Shown here: positions 35,601-46,399 of the stretch, piece by piece
Layout: each line of letters starts with the position of its first letter
Numbering within the stretch: the stretch's first letter is position 1
Assembly (NCBI RefSeq): GCF_004324835.1
Contig: NW_021163139.1
Location: forward strand, 248,001-312,000
Direction of reading: 5' to 3'
DNA length: 64,000 nt
From: Dendronephthya gigantea
Taxonomy: Eukaryota > Cnidaria > Anthozoa > Malacalcyonacea > Nephtheidae
Translations under genes and position numbers: made by a program
The notes under the pieces: generated by a model
Databases searched by the model: none
What the model was told of the DNA's origin: nothing
Seen by the model: the letters and a program-made list of their open reading frames with translations, nothing else

Positions 35601-38600
35601 GATAATCCCCCCCGTCCAAGGAAGGAAACGATTAACAAAACTGCTCTCTCAACAAATGTGAAAACAAAAGCGTTTCCAAACCTTAACAACACGTTTTGTC
35701 ACTAAAATACCGCTTCGGCGCCAACGAGGAGAGGAGAGCTAACACGAATTTTAATCAATAATAATAAATGCATTTGAAAATAGATGCGGTATATATACTC
35801 AATACTCATTACAATCAGCGATAACCTTATGTGCAAAGATAAGCGCTCGAAATTAAAATCCCTGACGCGTATTTATTACAACGTCAATGCACAATTTATT
35901 ACTGGCGCGTGAAGGATTGAAGGCTTCTTCCCCATTTAAGGAAACAAAAAGGCGATCAAAGTCATCAAATGGGATGGTGTAATCGCATTTACCCAACTTT
36001 AATCGTGAACACGAGCTCATAAGATTGTTGAGGCTTTTATTTCAAAGCGAAATGGATCATGCGGTCAACCAGATATAATTAACAAATCGCAATTTCGTTG
36101 TCGCCTTTTAAATTCGTCGTTTTACAAACGAAAACAAGATTTATTAAATCGCAAATTAGTTGAAATATTAATGGCTGTTTGGTTTTCTCATAAACACGTA
36201 TATTTGTAAGTGCTGTTCATGCGCTTTGTCACAATAGAATTTGAGATGAAATGACCTCTCGCAGACGGTAAAAAGTCTCTTTCCCGAGAAGCAAGAATCT
36301 ATATATATATATCGGCAAAGCGTGCCAAAAAATTCACAAGCTTACAACTCAGCATAAATCTTACCTTTCAAGTCCAGAGGGCGGCAGATTTGACGGGCCA
36401 AAACATTCGTCGAGAGAATTGCTTTTGTCCAACACCACACGCTAAACACAAAATACAACACAATGATCCTGATAGAAACTGACTTATCCTGAAAAAACGT
36501 CGAATGAATTGCACACGTAAATATTTACCAATCTTTCTTTAATACCAACTAATCCTATTTCTACACAGTTCGTGAAAGAACAGGTTTGAAACTTGCAGTG
36601 AAATTCGAACTGTATTTTGATAAATCGTTTCCTTTTCGTGGCTTTAAAGAGAAAATATGTAATTCGACCTGCCACCTGTAGTGTTATGAAATGCAAATCG
36701 GAAACGACCGGAATGCAGTTGTACGAAAATTGGTCATTTGCAAGACAATGGACTAATTAGTACAAGTTTGGTTCAAAAATTGGACTTTTGAAATCATAAA
36801 AAATAAATGAACGTGTTTTGGATACGAGGATTGATGACCTCTTGAAAGATGAAACGCTTCTTAATTTTAACTATTTTTACCCCCTTTTGAAAATTAGTCT
36901 AAAAAATTTTGAAATATCGCCAAACGTTGAGACAAAGACCAAGTCAACACAACTTAAAATAGAACTTTTATACTGCTTGAGTATTGAGTAATTTATGATT
37001 AACTTCTATTTTAAAAATATAAGATTTCTTTGTTAACGAATAAAAAAATTGCAGATGAGGGATTCTTTTACGAAAAGTGGAATAAAGTTCCCGGCTTTCT
37101 GTTGAAAAGTAATTTCACGTGATGGAAAATATTTTCACATTTGCGGATTGCTAAGAAAAATAGAAGGTGTGAAATAAACATGAACTATTATTAGTGTTTG
37201 TGCTTCGTGTTTTTCTTCCTAAAATTAACGCGTCGACTGTATGTCATGCTCCTGGTGGCTGGTGAATCATTATAACAGTCAATATTGGAACGAAATTAGG
37301 TAGTTCTGAGCAGCTGGACACTGAAATTGAAATATGATCATGTTGACATAGGATTGTATCTGAATCGGAGTTTAAATGTGAAGGTTGCTTTGCATAGTGA
37401 GTTTTTATCAACCTTTGTGCATTCATCTGTGGGATGTAAGACTGAGTTTTTTAAGAAATTGGAAATATTACGCACTATGGATTATTGCTTCATAAATTTT
37501 ACCAGAAGAGATGACGAACGTGGACCTGCTATGCAACACCAAAAGAGGAAGGTAAGAAATGTGATTTTAATCGATTCTGAATGTGATTCTGAATGATTTC
37601 ACACCTTCTATTTTTCTTAGTAGGTAGTATTCTACAATAAGCTGTCGTGGTTTGTGTCTGAACTACCTGAGAAAGATATCTCAAACGTGGTGGTCTAGTG
37701 TAGGTAGTATTCTACAATAAGCTGTCGTGGTTTGTGTCTGAACTACCTGAGAAAGATATCTCAAACGTGGTGGTCCAGTGTAGGTAGTACTCTACAATAA
37801 GCTGTCCGGCGTGGTTTGTGTCTGAACTACCTGAGAAAGATATCTCAAACGTGGTGGTCCAGTGTAGGTAGTATTCTACAATAAGCTGTCGTGGTTTGTG
37901 TCTGAACTACCTGAGAAAGATATCTCAAACGTGGTAGTCTAGTGTAGGTGGTATTCTACAACAAGCTGTCGTGGTTTGTGACTGAACTACCTGAGAAAGA
38001 TATCTCAAACGTGGTGGTCCAGTGTAGGTAGTATTCTACAACAAGCTGTCGTGGTTTGTGACTGAACTACCTGAGAAAGATATCTCAAACGTGGTGATCC
38101 AGTGTAGGTAGTATTCTACAATAAGCCGTCGTGGTTTGTGTCTTAACTACCTGAAAAAAGATATCTTAAAAAGAATTTTCCCAAACTTACAGTTATAAAT
38201 CACATCAAACTTACAGTGATAAAATCAACATGAAGTATTTACTATATGATACCGTATCGCGTTTCATTGTGGGCGGACATTTGACACTTTGTATTTGGCG
38301 AGTCTGTTTGAATCTCATAAATCAATAACAAAGTCGTGAGAAATCACAAACTATATTCTTCCCTGCAATATACAAACTTCACACAAAGTGGCCATGTCTT
38401 AAACACCACGACATATTCTCACGTAGTTTGTTTAATCTCTCCCGTGCTGTTTTTTTAAGAAAGCCACAGACAATAACAAACTTTCATTCGAAATATTATC
38501 AAATACCCAAGTTCCGGTAGAATAAATTTATGATTGTATATAAGTGCAAGATTATGATGATCTAAACGCAAAACTCTATTTCCGTGAAATAGCAACATGA

Positions 38601-38992
38601 AATTAAACTAAAGACAACTATTAATTCACGAAGATGAATGGATTTACAAAGTATTCCATATAAATTTTAGAATACAAAGTATTCCTTGTAACTCAGTCCC
38701 AACGCAGTCTTGCAGGCGTTTGAATAAAGGAGAATATGGTCAATTGAAAGCTACGAAGAGATTTATTTACAACCAACCATAAACCATTTATTAACCAAAC
38801 TCATGTTGGATTATCGTTAATTAAAGAGTCGCCCTATTCAGGCTTCTTAATGAGATCAGTGCATAAACCAGACATATTATTAATGGAATATACAAAACTC
38901 ACTTGTTCAGCTGACCTGACATTTCTAACCTCTTCAATTCGAGTCACTTTCGTCAACTCCGGCGAAGTATCCTTGAAGTCCACTCCATCCAT
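26672..38992 (-). CDS. RGS-domain G-protein regulator (7 small exons over 12 kb)
   Basis: Exons in transcript order: 38903-38992 (ATG), 36365-36441, 34708-34791, 27983-28108, 27576-27650, 26855-26966 and 26672-26779 (stop). All have GT-AG borders and matching phases (0,2,2,2,2,0), giving 223 residues. The last four exons make a complete RGS domain: IQRWSYSFLDLLGD, FLEKEFSAENLRFWLACQEL, AINVDAKTYNHV, TFDEAQEHIFQLM and DSYPRFIRSDKY. This accelerates GTP hydrolysis on Gi/Gq alpha subunits at the membrane. The domain reads closest to the R7 class (ENLRFWLA, AINxD, AQEHI), but I see no DEP or GGL domain; the ~100 residues before it are Ser/Pro-rich. An alternative promoter with more 5' exons cannot be excluded. 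None of the exons stands out as a long open frame; the model rests on splice sites and domain continuity. Confidence 0.9.
27014..27470 (+). repeat. 114-bp tandem repeat array C in an RGS intron
   Basis: Four consecutive monomers with a period of exactly 114 bases (unit starts at 27014 and 27128, and so on), more than 90% alike by eye. The array ends in a diverged fragment near 27470. It lies between the RGS exons 26855-26966 and 27576-27650, so it is transcribed in antisense orientation within that intron. Confidence 0.9.
31028..31390 (+). repeat. ~95-bp tandem repeat, four copies
   Basis: Four imperfect units share AGAGGTGGTACGTGTT, CATCAGATGTTGTACAGGATTCAGTGAT and AAGCATGGTTAGATCATG (each phrase in successive copies). 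A related single copy in reverse orientation lies near 53008-53150 in the NLR cluster, with ACACGTACCACCTCTGCATG. Confidence 0.75.
32275..32420 (+). repeat. 114-bp repeat, copy F
   Basis: One complete monomer plus the start of a second (CCTAAACTAAACTAACTTTAT twice, 114 bases apart). It is close to the array C consensus, so a recently active copy. Confidence 0.8.
33214..33686. mobile_element. Large imperfect foldback element with poly-C/poly-G shoulders
   Basis: Two inverted arms of about 150 bases begin ATTAGAAATCCAGACAGCCA on the left and end with its complement on the right. The arms pass through GCTGTTGATATGAG, a GTTCATTTCTCTCGCTCGC block and AGCGCTAACGG. They end in C12/G10 homopolymer shoulders (33366-33386 and 33503-33518) around a ~120-base core. 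It has no coding capacity. It lies in an RGS intron. Confidence 0.75.
33955..34175. mobile_element. Foldback MITE, AGGGGCTG ends
   Basis: Inverted arms, AGGGGCTGCTATCATGAACC... on the left and ...CATGTGAACAGCCCCT on the right, continue through TTACCGAGATTTA and a block around AAGTCCA. A central ~60 bases is unpaired. The GGGGCTGTT-like end is shared in part with the preceding foldback, hinting at one family. Confidence 0.7.
34870..35128. mobile_element. Foldback MITE, GGGAGCTTTAGCA ends, TA target duplication
   Basis: Near-perfect inverted arms of about 115 bases start GGGAGCTTTAGCAGTGGCTA and carry GAGTACGA repeats, with a ~25-base loop. TA dinucleotides flank both ends (34868-34869, 35129-35130), as expected for a Tc1/mariner-type target site. 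It lies in the RGS intron between exons 34708-34791 and 36365-36441. The open frames on both strands here are artefacts of the palindrome. Confidence 0.85.
37620..38170. repeat. 80-bp minisatellite in RGS intron 1, seven copies
   Basis: Units begin at 37620, 37700, 37780, 37864, 37944, 38024 and 38104, each GTAGGTAGTATTCTACAATA... through CGTGGTTTGTGTCTGAACTA and GAAAGATATCTCAAACGTGG. The third unit carries a 4-base insertion; the last is truncated. Each unit holds short inverted pairs (AGGTAGT and ACTACCT). Near-identity suggests recent expansion. Confidence 0.9.
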
Positions 38993-40550
38993 ATTTATCA
39001 ATATTGAACCCGTAACACCGTATTAATCTTCGAAATCACAGATACGCCCGTCTCTTCCTAATATCTCAACGATTAATTTCACCTCATTGAAACAAATTCT
39101 AGTTATATTGCAAAGATCTCAACCATTGAACAACGAGTTTTCCTCATGCGAGCACTTCCAGCCGACAAACAAGAGTCTTGCGCAAAATATCCTTGTCAAA
39201 ATAGACGAGGAAATTTCGTAAGAGTTTTGACAGACTGTTTACATTGCAACAAGTTGAACAAATTTTAATTATATACTGTATGTGCTTTTCCCTCTCGTGA
39301 ATAAATCATAGCCATCCGGTTTAAATAAACAATGCAAAATCAAAACCAACCACGGAACAGTGTTATGTACTTTCATATTGATGTTTTGTAGTTTATTTCA
39401 TGTTGAGAAATCGAAAATGCAGAAATATTTTGACCGTTTTGACCAATGAAATGGCAAATGATATTGGGTTTGATTACCTGACTTTATTCCGTGTATACGA
39501 TTCGTGCAGTATAAGATTGATTTGAATACTTTCCAAATTTGAAATGAGTTAACTCGCCGCCAAAATAGGAGTTGTTTTGCATGTTGTAAAAATATACATG
39601 ATATTCATAATAATAGGAGGTGCAATACTGCCCAGAACAGGAAAGTCACTTGGAACAGTCGCAATGCGGAAACTCAAAAATAAATTAAATAATTGAATGA
39701 TAACCTTAAACGATTTTTTAACAAACTAAAGGTAATAATGCGATGCATAAAACCGTCTTCTTTAGCATGTAAATCAGTTTTATTTCATTTCATTGAACGT
39801 CATCAACATAACCTGGATATTGCACTGGAGTCAGTTCACTTTCTTTAGCACATAAATCAGTTCAAATCCATTAAATTTGTCAATGAATATCATAAACGTA
39901 AATTAATTTTGAAGGAACTGGACCTCTCACCTTCAACAACGTTATACCAACTTGATAAATAAACTTCTCACCACATACGTTTTGTGGGAGTTTGGGAAAA
40001 CCCGAGATAACGTGGATTATTACACGAGAAATAATCGATTTTTCATCTTATGAAACGTCCATGGGTCCATAAAAAAGGCCAGAAAATCCAGAAGCACGAG
40101 TTCAAACAGGGAGACCATGGGTACGAGCTTGAGGGAAATGCCAGGTTGGGATACTATTTGGAAGATTGCTACCTGATAACTGCTTGTTTCAAGTAAAATT
40201 CTGTTCTCTGAAAGAATGAAAGATCGCAACATGCCTTGACGCTCATTTGCAGCTCTGTAAACCAGAACACAATGACCCTGCCCGCAGACAATTAATGAAA
40301 TTATTCATGTGTCTGTCATTCAGAATAAAGACAACTATTTTATTGTTTTAATTAAACAACTACAGTTTAAATTTAATCAGGTTTTTAACCGCCTGTAAAG
40401 TTTGTATATATATTGACCTTATTGAATAGGCTGACTGGTCTGGTATTACACGCGTTTCGTGCGTATTTATGCGAGAAACGAGTAAAAAGTGCTCTCGTGC
40501 ATGACCCGATTTTTGCAATTGAAGTTATTATACAGTGTAATCGTGCTTTA
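38993..40550. other. Region between the RGS gene and the NLR cluster; start of the duplicated 3' flank
   Basis: No supported exon. From about 39500 the sequence is homologous to 53367-55330 (for example AATAGGAGTTGTTTTGCATG, TAGGAGGTGCAATACTGCCC and ACCGCCTGTAAAGTTTG). It is therefore the 3' flank of the NLR duplication unit, shared by NLR1 and NLR3. Confidence 0.55.
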
Positions 40551-40905
40551 AGGCTCGTTTACACTTGTAATTTTTGCTGCGATTTTCTTCTTTTGATAGA
40601 TGTGAACGAGTGAATAAGTTACTGATGTTCAAAATAGGAACTCGTAAACATCAGAGAAATCGTAACTAATTACTCGTTCACATCTATCAAAAAACGAAAA
40701 TCGCAGCGAAAATTGCAAGTAATTTTCGCTGCGATTTTGTGCGATTTTCTTCTTTTGATAAATGTGAACGAGTAATTACTTACGAATGCTCTGATGTATA
40801 AGAACTCTTATTTCAACATCAGTAACTAATTCACTCGTTCACATCTATCAAAAGAAGAAAATCGCACATAAAATCGCAGCAGAAATTGCAAGTGTAAACG
40901 GGCCT
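40551..40905. mobile_element. Foldback MITE with AGGCCCGTTTACACTTG ends, TA target duplication
   Basis: The terminal inverted repeats AGGCTCGTTTACACTTG and CAAGTGTAAACGGGCCT (plus-strand right end) are flanked by TA (40549-40550, 40906-40907). Inside, four blocks of GCGATTTTCTTCTTTTGATA or its complement alternate in orientation, so it is a compound foldback. It sits 60 bases beyond the NLR1 stop codon and so probably lies in the NLR1 3' UTR. Confidence 0.85.
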
Positions 40906-40965
40906 TAGGTAAATCATTTTAAGAACATGCAATTATGTTAAATATATCATAACACGGCATAAACG

Positions 40966-43900
40966 TTATTTTCGGACTCTTAAACCTCTTGCTTTACAAA
41001 CTTCATATGTTTCTAGTTCACCAAGAGACGCCAATCCTTCCGCGGTAAACTTATTTCCAGCTATAGACAAATCATTAAGTACACAGCGTTTATCTAGCAG
41101 TGCCTCGCGTAACCAGGGTATACATTGATCTGTTAATGAACAGAAATTAAGGTTCAACTCAGCCAACTTGCAATGTTCATTTGTTAAAACATCTTCGCAC
41201 AACATACGAACACCTTCATCACTTATACGATTATTCATTCCTATATCCAAGTGCGTCAGTTTGCAATGTTCATCTTTCAATAGTTCACATAGCGAAGGTA
41301 TGCATTCATTAGTCAGTAAACACGAATTAAGATTCAGTCCAGTAAGCTTCAGTTGACGACATTTAATAAGAGCATTACACAACACTCTTACACCTTCATC
41401 ACGAAACATATTGCCAAAAAGATCAAGATATGTAAGTTCAGGACAAAGTTTGTTGTCGAGGACTTTGCATATTACGCCTATTTCTAATAAAGTTAAGCGA
41501 CATTTTCCTAGGCCTAATGTTTTAAGGCAACTTGCATGTCCGTGTTCAAAAAATTCCACTATCATCGGCAAATTTTCACGCCATGTTAAAAGTCCGCGAA
41601 CATTTAATTTAGTAAGCTTGCTGTGCTCGTGGTCCAATGTACACTTCAAGTTTTTAAGAGCCTTGAAGAGAAGTCCTCCTGGAAAAAGGGAAATAAAGTA
41701 AGAGAAAATTCTATCTCCCATAAGCATACTAGGTCGCACCAACACCAATTCTTTTATACATCTTTGTTGTAGCAATACACAAAATTCCCTGTAACATTCC
41801 TCACTCCAATCGGGCGCCACTATCTCTATAACTTTCAATTCCTTGATGCATTTACAAACGAAAATGACAGCGGCCCACTCACTTGAGGAAAGGAAATGAT
41901 TGTCATCATGCCGAGGGTCGTAGGATAGACGTCCAACATTTATAGCAGTTCTTTCGCAAGCCTCTTTAACAATATCTTCATCACCCGCTTCCCTAAAACA
42001 TTTCATCACAAACAATGAAACATAATCAGTACCAAAAGCATGTTCACCATCATTTACTCTGAAGCTTTCTGCAAACGCCAAGACACAATCTTTGTAGGGC
42101 TGGTACTCTTCTCCAAACGTCTTTATTTTCTGGCCCAATATTCCAGCAATAAATTGAAGCACTAAATGCCATTTACCATCCTTAACCTTGGAAGAGATAA
42201 AATTCTTTATTTCTTCTGGAGATTGCGTTTCAATCACGTGTTTTGCAGCAAGAAATTCTTGTAGAGTCAAATGAATGAAGCAAAACTGTTCTTGAATTGC
42301 GGCGTAAATAGGGTTGGACAACTTGTTTAATAAACCAGACCTTCTCATTTCTTCATCAATTGATTCTTCATTGAAAACCAGTTGTCCATTTTTAATACCT
42401 TCGTATGCCTTCAGTTGAAGATTCTTGATTGCTTCAGAAGACGGTCCGTCTGTCTTTCTGTAGTGATGCTTATCAAAATGCTTTATGGCGGCCTGATATA
42501 CTTCAGTCAGTGTTGTTGGAAGAACAGCGGTCTCGTTCCTAGGATCAGTGAGATATCCAAACAGTACGGTGGAAACTATGAACGAATTCACTGGGATGTA
42601 ACATAAATTTAACAAGTCCGACGAGGAATTTATGTGCTTCCACATCTCTGGTTTCAGGTCACTTCTCTTATGATTTTCACAAAATTTGCTCACGTAATGT
42701 TCAATTTTCTCCGAGGTGAAACCAATAATCTCCACATTCCTATCGAATTCAAATCTGGAGTAAAAATCAGATGCGGTTGGTCTAGTTGTAACCAGAATCG
42801 TTGCCCCAGGCAAAAATTGGCCAGAAATCAACTGAATAAACAACGAAATGGCAGGCATACGAATATCAGGGTTGTTTTGACGCGGTAGGGGGTCTAAGCA
42901 GTCTTTGATGTCGCCATCAAAATCATCCAAACCATCAAAAATAAGAAGAGTTTTTTCTGGTTCTTTAGTTATTTCCAGAAAAATACTTTCAAACTCTACA
43001 TCTCTTAGTCTCGTTCCACAACAAAGGAACGTTTTAAGATCATTGCTTTTCCATTCGGTAAGATTAAACCATCTAAATTTAAAATAGAAGGCAATCTTAC
43101 AAGAATAAAACTCGTCAACTTCATTCGCCCAATCGCGCATAATTTCTCCCGTCAAGACAGTCTTTCCTATTCCAGGACGGCCAACCGCTAGAATTGTACG
43201 AGGACGTTTCCCTTTAGTATCCTCATTGGGATAAAATAAATCTTTTACCTTTTCCAGACGTATAGAATCATCGGGAACTTTCATGTAGACATCAAATATT
43301 TCATATCTATCCATGTTGTTTGGAAAGTTGTGACGAGCTCGTTCAGTGTGAATAACAACGTCAATAAACAAATCATCCAAACCAGTTTTCGGTCCATAAA
43401 TTACGTCAGGTGTGGGAGACTGTTCTAAAACACGTCTTTTGTAATAATCTAAGCATTCAAAGTTACGGTCATCACGGTTAGTATGAGGATCAGGATAAGA
43501 GTCTGGGTTGTGGCCACGGCTGGTTTCACGGTTAGGGCCAGGGTCAGGGTCACGGTGAGGTATAAGGTCAAGGTCGACCCATGCGTATTGGTTATGAGAA
43601 AAATAATCAGTGATAAACTTAGTGTCATGAACAAAGTCAACTCCAGAGCAAAATCGTCGGCAAAGATAAATCACTTCCACAAATATTATCGCGGCAAAAA
43701 TCGTGTTCAACGCACACACAATCCCTCCCCATAACTGCTTCTCCGATGCAGTAGAATTCTCGCATGTTATTGTTGACGTTGTACTATTCAACTGACTGAC
43801 ACTTGCATTCTTTGCTATCTTCGACGTCACATCTGATGCTGGTTCATCACAACTGAATTCAAAATCGAAACCGCTGCGGAAAAACACAGCATACTGCAGG

Positions 43901-44361
43901 ATGGTAAACACTAGCCCGAATAACAAACGGATGATAAGATGGAAGAAATAGGAATAGACATAAAATGATCTTCTATTGTGTACTTCGTTTCCTGCTTCGG
44001 CGTCATTTTGTGGTTCATCATTTGAGCCACTGATTTTTTTAACGCGATTACGAACTGAGAGAGAATAAATAGCAGCGACAAAAATAGGAAACCAAATACT
44101 CAGGATGACAAAGGCATAAAATGGCAGTGGAGAGTTATACTTCTCTTCATATCTTGAATAACATGTTTTCTCGACAGTCGTCTTGTTCGAGGCCGCACTT
44201 TCAGGGCCGACAGCGCAGTTAAATTTCGCAAACTCTCCGACTCTTAAAGCAACAACAATGCTTGTAAATACCAGGCCACAGAGAAGTTGAGCAATCAAAC
44301 ATACGTATGCTGGGATACTGAATGTCTTAAGCGTTAAATAATCTTTAACTTCGTCCAACAT
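40966..44361 (-). CDS. NLR1: four-TM connexin-like domain, NACHT and LRR protein
   Basis: This 1131-residue protein is encoded in one exon from the ATG at 44361 (MLDEVKDYL; one extra GTG codon upstream is ignored). Four hydrophobic helices occur at ~18-40, 80-101, 136-161 and 211-234. Two loops predicted to be extracellular carry Cys pairs 49/67 and 171/200 and N-glycosylation sites. Features recalling connexins: first loop Cys at 49, TCYS, Pro 92 in TM2, and TCENSTASEK before TM4. A Pro/Asp/Asn-rich linker (~262-300) leads to NACHT: Walker A GRPGIGKT (394-401), Walker B LLIFDGLDDFD (472-482), TTRPTA (525-530) and FIHLTLQEFLAAKH (695-708). About six ribonuclease-inhibitor-type LRRs follow (~900-1110). 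The expected role is a membrane-anchored innate immune sensor; pore activity is inference. The foldback at 40551-40905 lies in its probable 3' UTR. Confidence 0.9.
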   Translation of the reverse strand: MLDEVKDYLTLKTFSIPAYVCLIAQLLCGLVFTSIVVALRVGEFAKFNCAVGPESAASNKTTVEKTCYSRYEEKYNSPLPFYAFVILSIWFPIFVAAIYSLSVRNRVKKISGSNDEPQNDAEAGNEVHNRRSFYVYSYFFHLIIRLLFGLVFTILQYAVFFRSGFDFEFSCDEPASDVTSKIAKNASVSQLNSTTSTITCENSTASEKQLWGGIVCALNTIFAAIIFVEVIYLCRRFCSGVDFVHDTKFITDYFSHNQYAWVDLDLIPHRDPDPGPNRETSRGHNPDSYPDPHTNRDDRNFECLDYYKRRVLEQSPTPDVIYGPKTGLDDLFIDVVIHTERARHNFPNNMDRYEIFDVYMKVPDDSIRLEKVKDLFYPNEDTKGKRPRTILAVGRPGIGKTVLTGEIMRDWANEVDEFYSCKIAFYFKFRWFNLTEWKSNDLKTFLCCGTRLRDVEFESIFLEITKEPEKTLLIFDGLDDFDGDIKDCLDPLPRQNNPDIRMPAISLFIQLISGQFLPGATILVTTRPTASDFYSRFEFDRNVEIIGFTSEKIEHYVSKFCENHKRSDLKPEMWKHINSSSDLLNLCYIPVNSFIVSTVLFGYLTDPRNETAVLPTTLTEVYQAAIKHFDKHHYRKTDGPSSEAIKNLQLKAYEGIKNGQLVFNEESIDEEMRRSGLLNKLSNPIYAAIQEQFCFIHLTLQEFLAAKHVIETQSPEEIKNFISSKVKDGKWHLVLQFIAGILGQKIKTFGEEYQPYKDCVLAFAESFRVNDGEHAFGTDYVSLFVMKCFREAGDEDIVKEACERTAINVGRLSYDPRHDDNHFLSSSEWAAVIFVCKCIKELKVIEIVAPDWSEECYREFCVLLQQRCIKELVLVRPSMLMGDRIFSYFISLFPGGLLFKALKNLKCTLDHEHSKLTKLNVRGLLTWRENLPMIVEFFEHGHASCLKTLGLGKCRLTLLEIGVICKVLDNKLCPELTYLDLFGNMFRDEGVRVLCNALIKCRQLKLTGLNLNSCLLTNECIPSLCELLKDEHCKLTHLDIGMNNRISDEGVRMLCEDVLTNEHCKLAELNLNFCSLTDQCIPWLREALLDKRCVLNDLSIAGNKFTAEGLASLGELETYEVCKARGLRVRK

Positions 44362-44397
44362 CACGGTATTTCACGACAATCATCTTTCGAATTGTGT

Positions 44398-44595
44398 TTA
44401 GTGATGTTTATGACGCAGCAGGAATGGAGTTAAATTTAAACAAAACAATAGCGCCATACAGCATGACGATAGACGCCAAACCGCCAACGAATCCTGCGTT
44501 TCAACTACGCTATCGCGGAGTTTACCAAATGAATTTTGTAATGAATGTTCTTCATAAAACTCGCGATCTTCAGCATTGATGTAAAAAAGGATCAT
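44398..44595 (-). CDS. Possible upstream ORF in the NLR1 5' leader
   Basis: An ATG-led 65-codon frame ends 36 bases before the NLR1 ATG. It includes EDREFYEEHSLQNSFGKL. The same frame is open in the copies at 46559-46756 and, with a different start, upstream of NLR3 (ends at 58223). It is closed by a stop in the copy near 45560 and frame-shifted upstream of NLR4. The opposite strand is also open in several copies, so chance is possible. If translated it would dampen NLR translation. Confidence 0.25.
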   Translation of the reverse strand: MILFYINAEDREFYEEHSLQNSFGKLRDSVVETQDSLAVWRLSSCCMALLFCLNLTPFLLRHKHH

Positions 44596-45320
44596 CGGAC
44601 CTGGTAAACACTGTCAAAATATATCTGCCATCACAGCTGGAAATGTGCAAAGGTATTTTCTTTGTATTAAAGAATTTGCTGGAAAAATCTGTGGAACCAA
44701 AACAGTTATTAACACTGAGCAATCTCACCCTGACATTTGCGCAATAAATTCCTCAAATACTTAGGATTTATCCGATGAAAAATTGCAGTTTTGATCACAG
44801 AAACTTTGACAGTAAAATCCCGTCCTCAGCTATAGATTTTGAGTCAAACACAAAATCCAGTTTTTGAAGTTTGTATTTTATCGTATGAATTAAATACTTC
44901 AAGTGAATACACTAGCCACTATCATGACCGTTCATGCTTTAAATTTATTCAGCAGAGTAAACTACACTCTTCAAGGTAAGACTTCCTGCCTTGATTCATA
45001 CACAAATAATAATCAATTGCTTTACCAACAATACTGTCAATATCACAAAATTTGAGTGAAATCTTTGATAAAGCATTGAAAAAAGTGTATTCGTTATTAG
45101 TTTTCATTTGGTCGTTATACTAGTTGCTACAGTGACAAGTGATAGATGCATGTGAAATAGTCTATGTCTATATTATGTGGGCTGCTGAAAATTGCCTTTT
45201 TTTCTACAGCTGTCTATGACAGCGAATTTAAATGATGATTTACAGGCTACGCATGGAAATTATCTTGCGACATTTTTACAAATCAAAATTGTCCATGAAA
45301 ATTAAAAGACTATATTTGTA

Positions 45321-45434
45321 TTACAGTTCAATGCTTGTAAATACCAGGCCACAGAGAAGTTGAGCAATCAAACATACGTATGCTGGGATACTGAATGTCT
45401 TGGGTGTTAAATAATCTTTAACTGCGTTCAACAT
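45321..45434 (-). pseudogene. Duplicated NLR 5' end, mini-ORF of 37 codons (N-terminus + TM1)
   Basis: The start codon and first helix of the NLR membrane domain (MLNAVKDYLT..., CLIAQLLCGLVFTSI) are preserved. The frame then leaves the NLR at the duplication junction and stops after two foreign codons (EL). It has its own copy of the NLR upstream flank. It is probably a truncated duplicate, but could be transcribed and translated as a single-pass peptide. Confidence 0.6.
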
Positions 45435-46399
45435 CACGGTATTTCACGACAAACATCTTTCGAGTTGTGTTTAGTGATGTTTATGACGCAGCAGGAATGG
45501 AGTTAAATTTGAACAAAACAATAGCGCCATACAGCATGACGGTAGACGCTAAACCGCCAACGAATTCTGTGTTTCAACTACGCTATCGTGGAGTTTACCA
45601 AATGAATTTTGGAATGAATCTTCTTCATAAAACTCGCGATCTTCAGCAGTGATGTAAAAAAGGATCATCGGACCTGGTAAACACTGTCAAAATATCTGCC
45701 ATCACAGCTGGAAATGTGCAAAGATATTTTCTTTGTATTAAAGAATTTGCTGGAAAAATCTGTGGAACCAAAAAAGTTATCAACACTGAGCAATCTCACC
45801 CTGACATTTGCACAATAAATTCCTCAAATACTTAGGATTTATCCGATGAAAAATTGCAGTTTTGATCACAGAAACTTTGACAGTAAAATCCTGTTCTCAG
45901 TTATAGATATTGAGTCAAACACAAAATCCAGTTTTTGAAGTTTGTATTTTATCGTATGAATTAAATACTTGAAGTGAATGAACTAGTCAGTATCATGACC
46001 GTTCATGCTTTAAATTCATTCAGCAAAGTAAACTACACTCTTCAAGGTAAGACTTCCTGCCTTGATTCATACACAAGTAATAATCAATTGCTTTACCAAC
46101 AATACTGTCAATATAACAAAATTTGAGTGAAATCTTTGATAAAGCAGTGAAAAAAGTGAATTCGTTATTAGTTTTCATTTGGTCGTTATACTAGTTGCTA
46201 CAGTGACAAGTGATAGATGCATGTGAAATAGTCTATGTCTATGTTATGTGGGGTGCTAAAAATTGCCCTTTTCTTCTACAGCTGCCTATGACAGCCAATT
46301 TAAATAATGATTTACAGGCTACGCATGAAAATTATCTCGCGACATTTTTACAAATCAAAATTGTCCATGAAAATCAAAAGACTATACAAATATTACAGT

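Noticed and set aside
40966-44361. N-terminal NLR region as a TIR, CARD or Death domain
   Set aside because: The first 240 residues are four hydrophobic helices with Cys-bearing loops, incompatible with these soluble folds.
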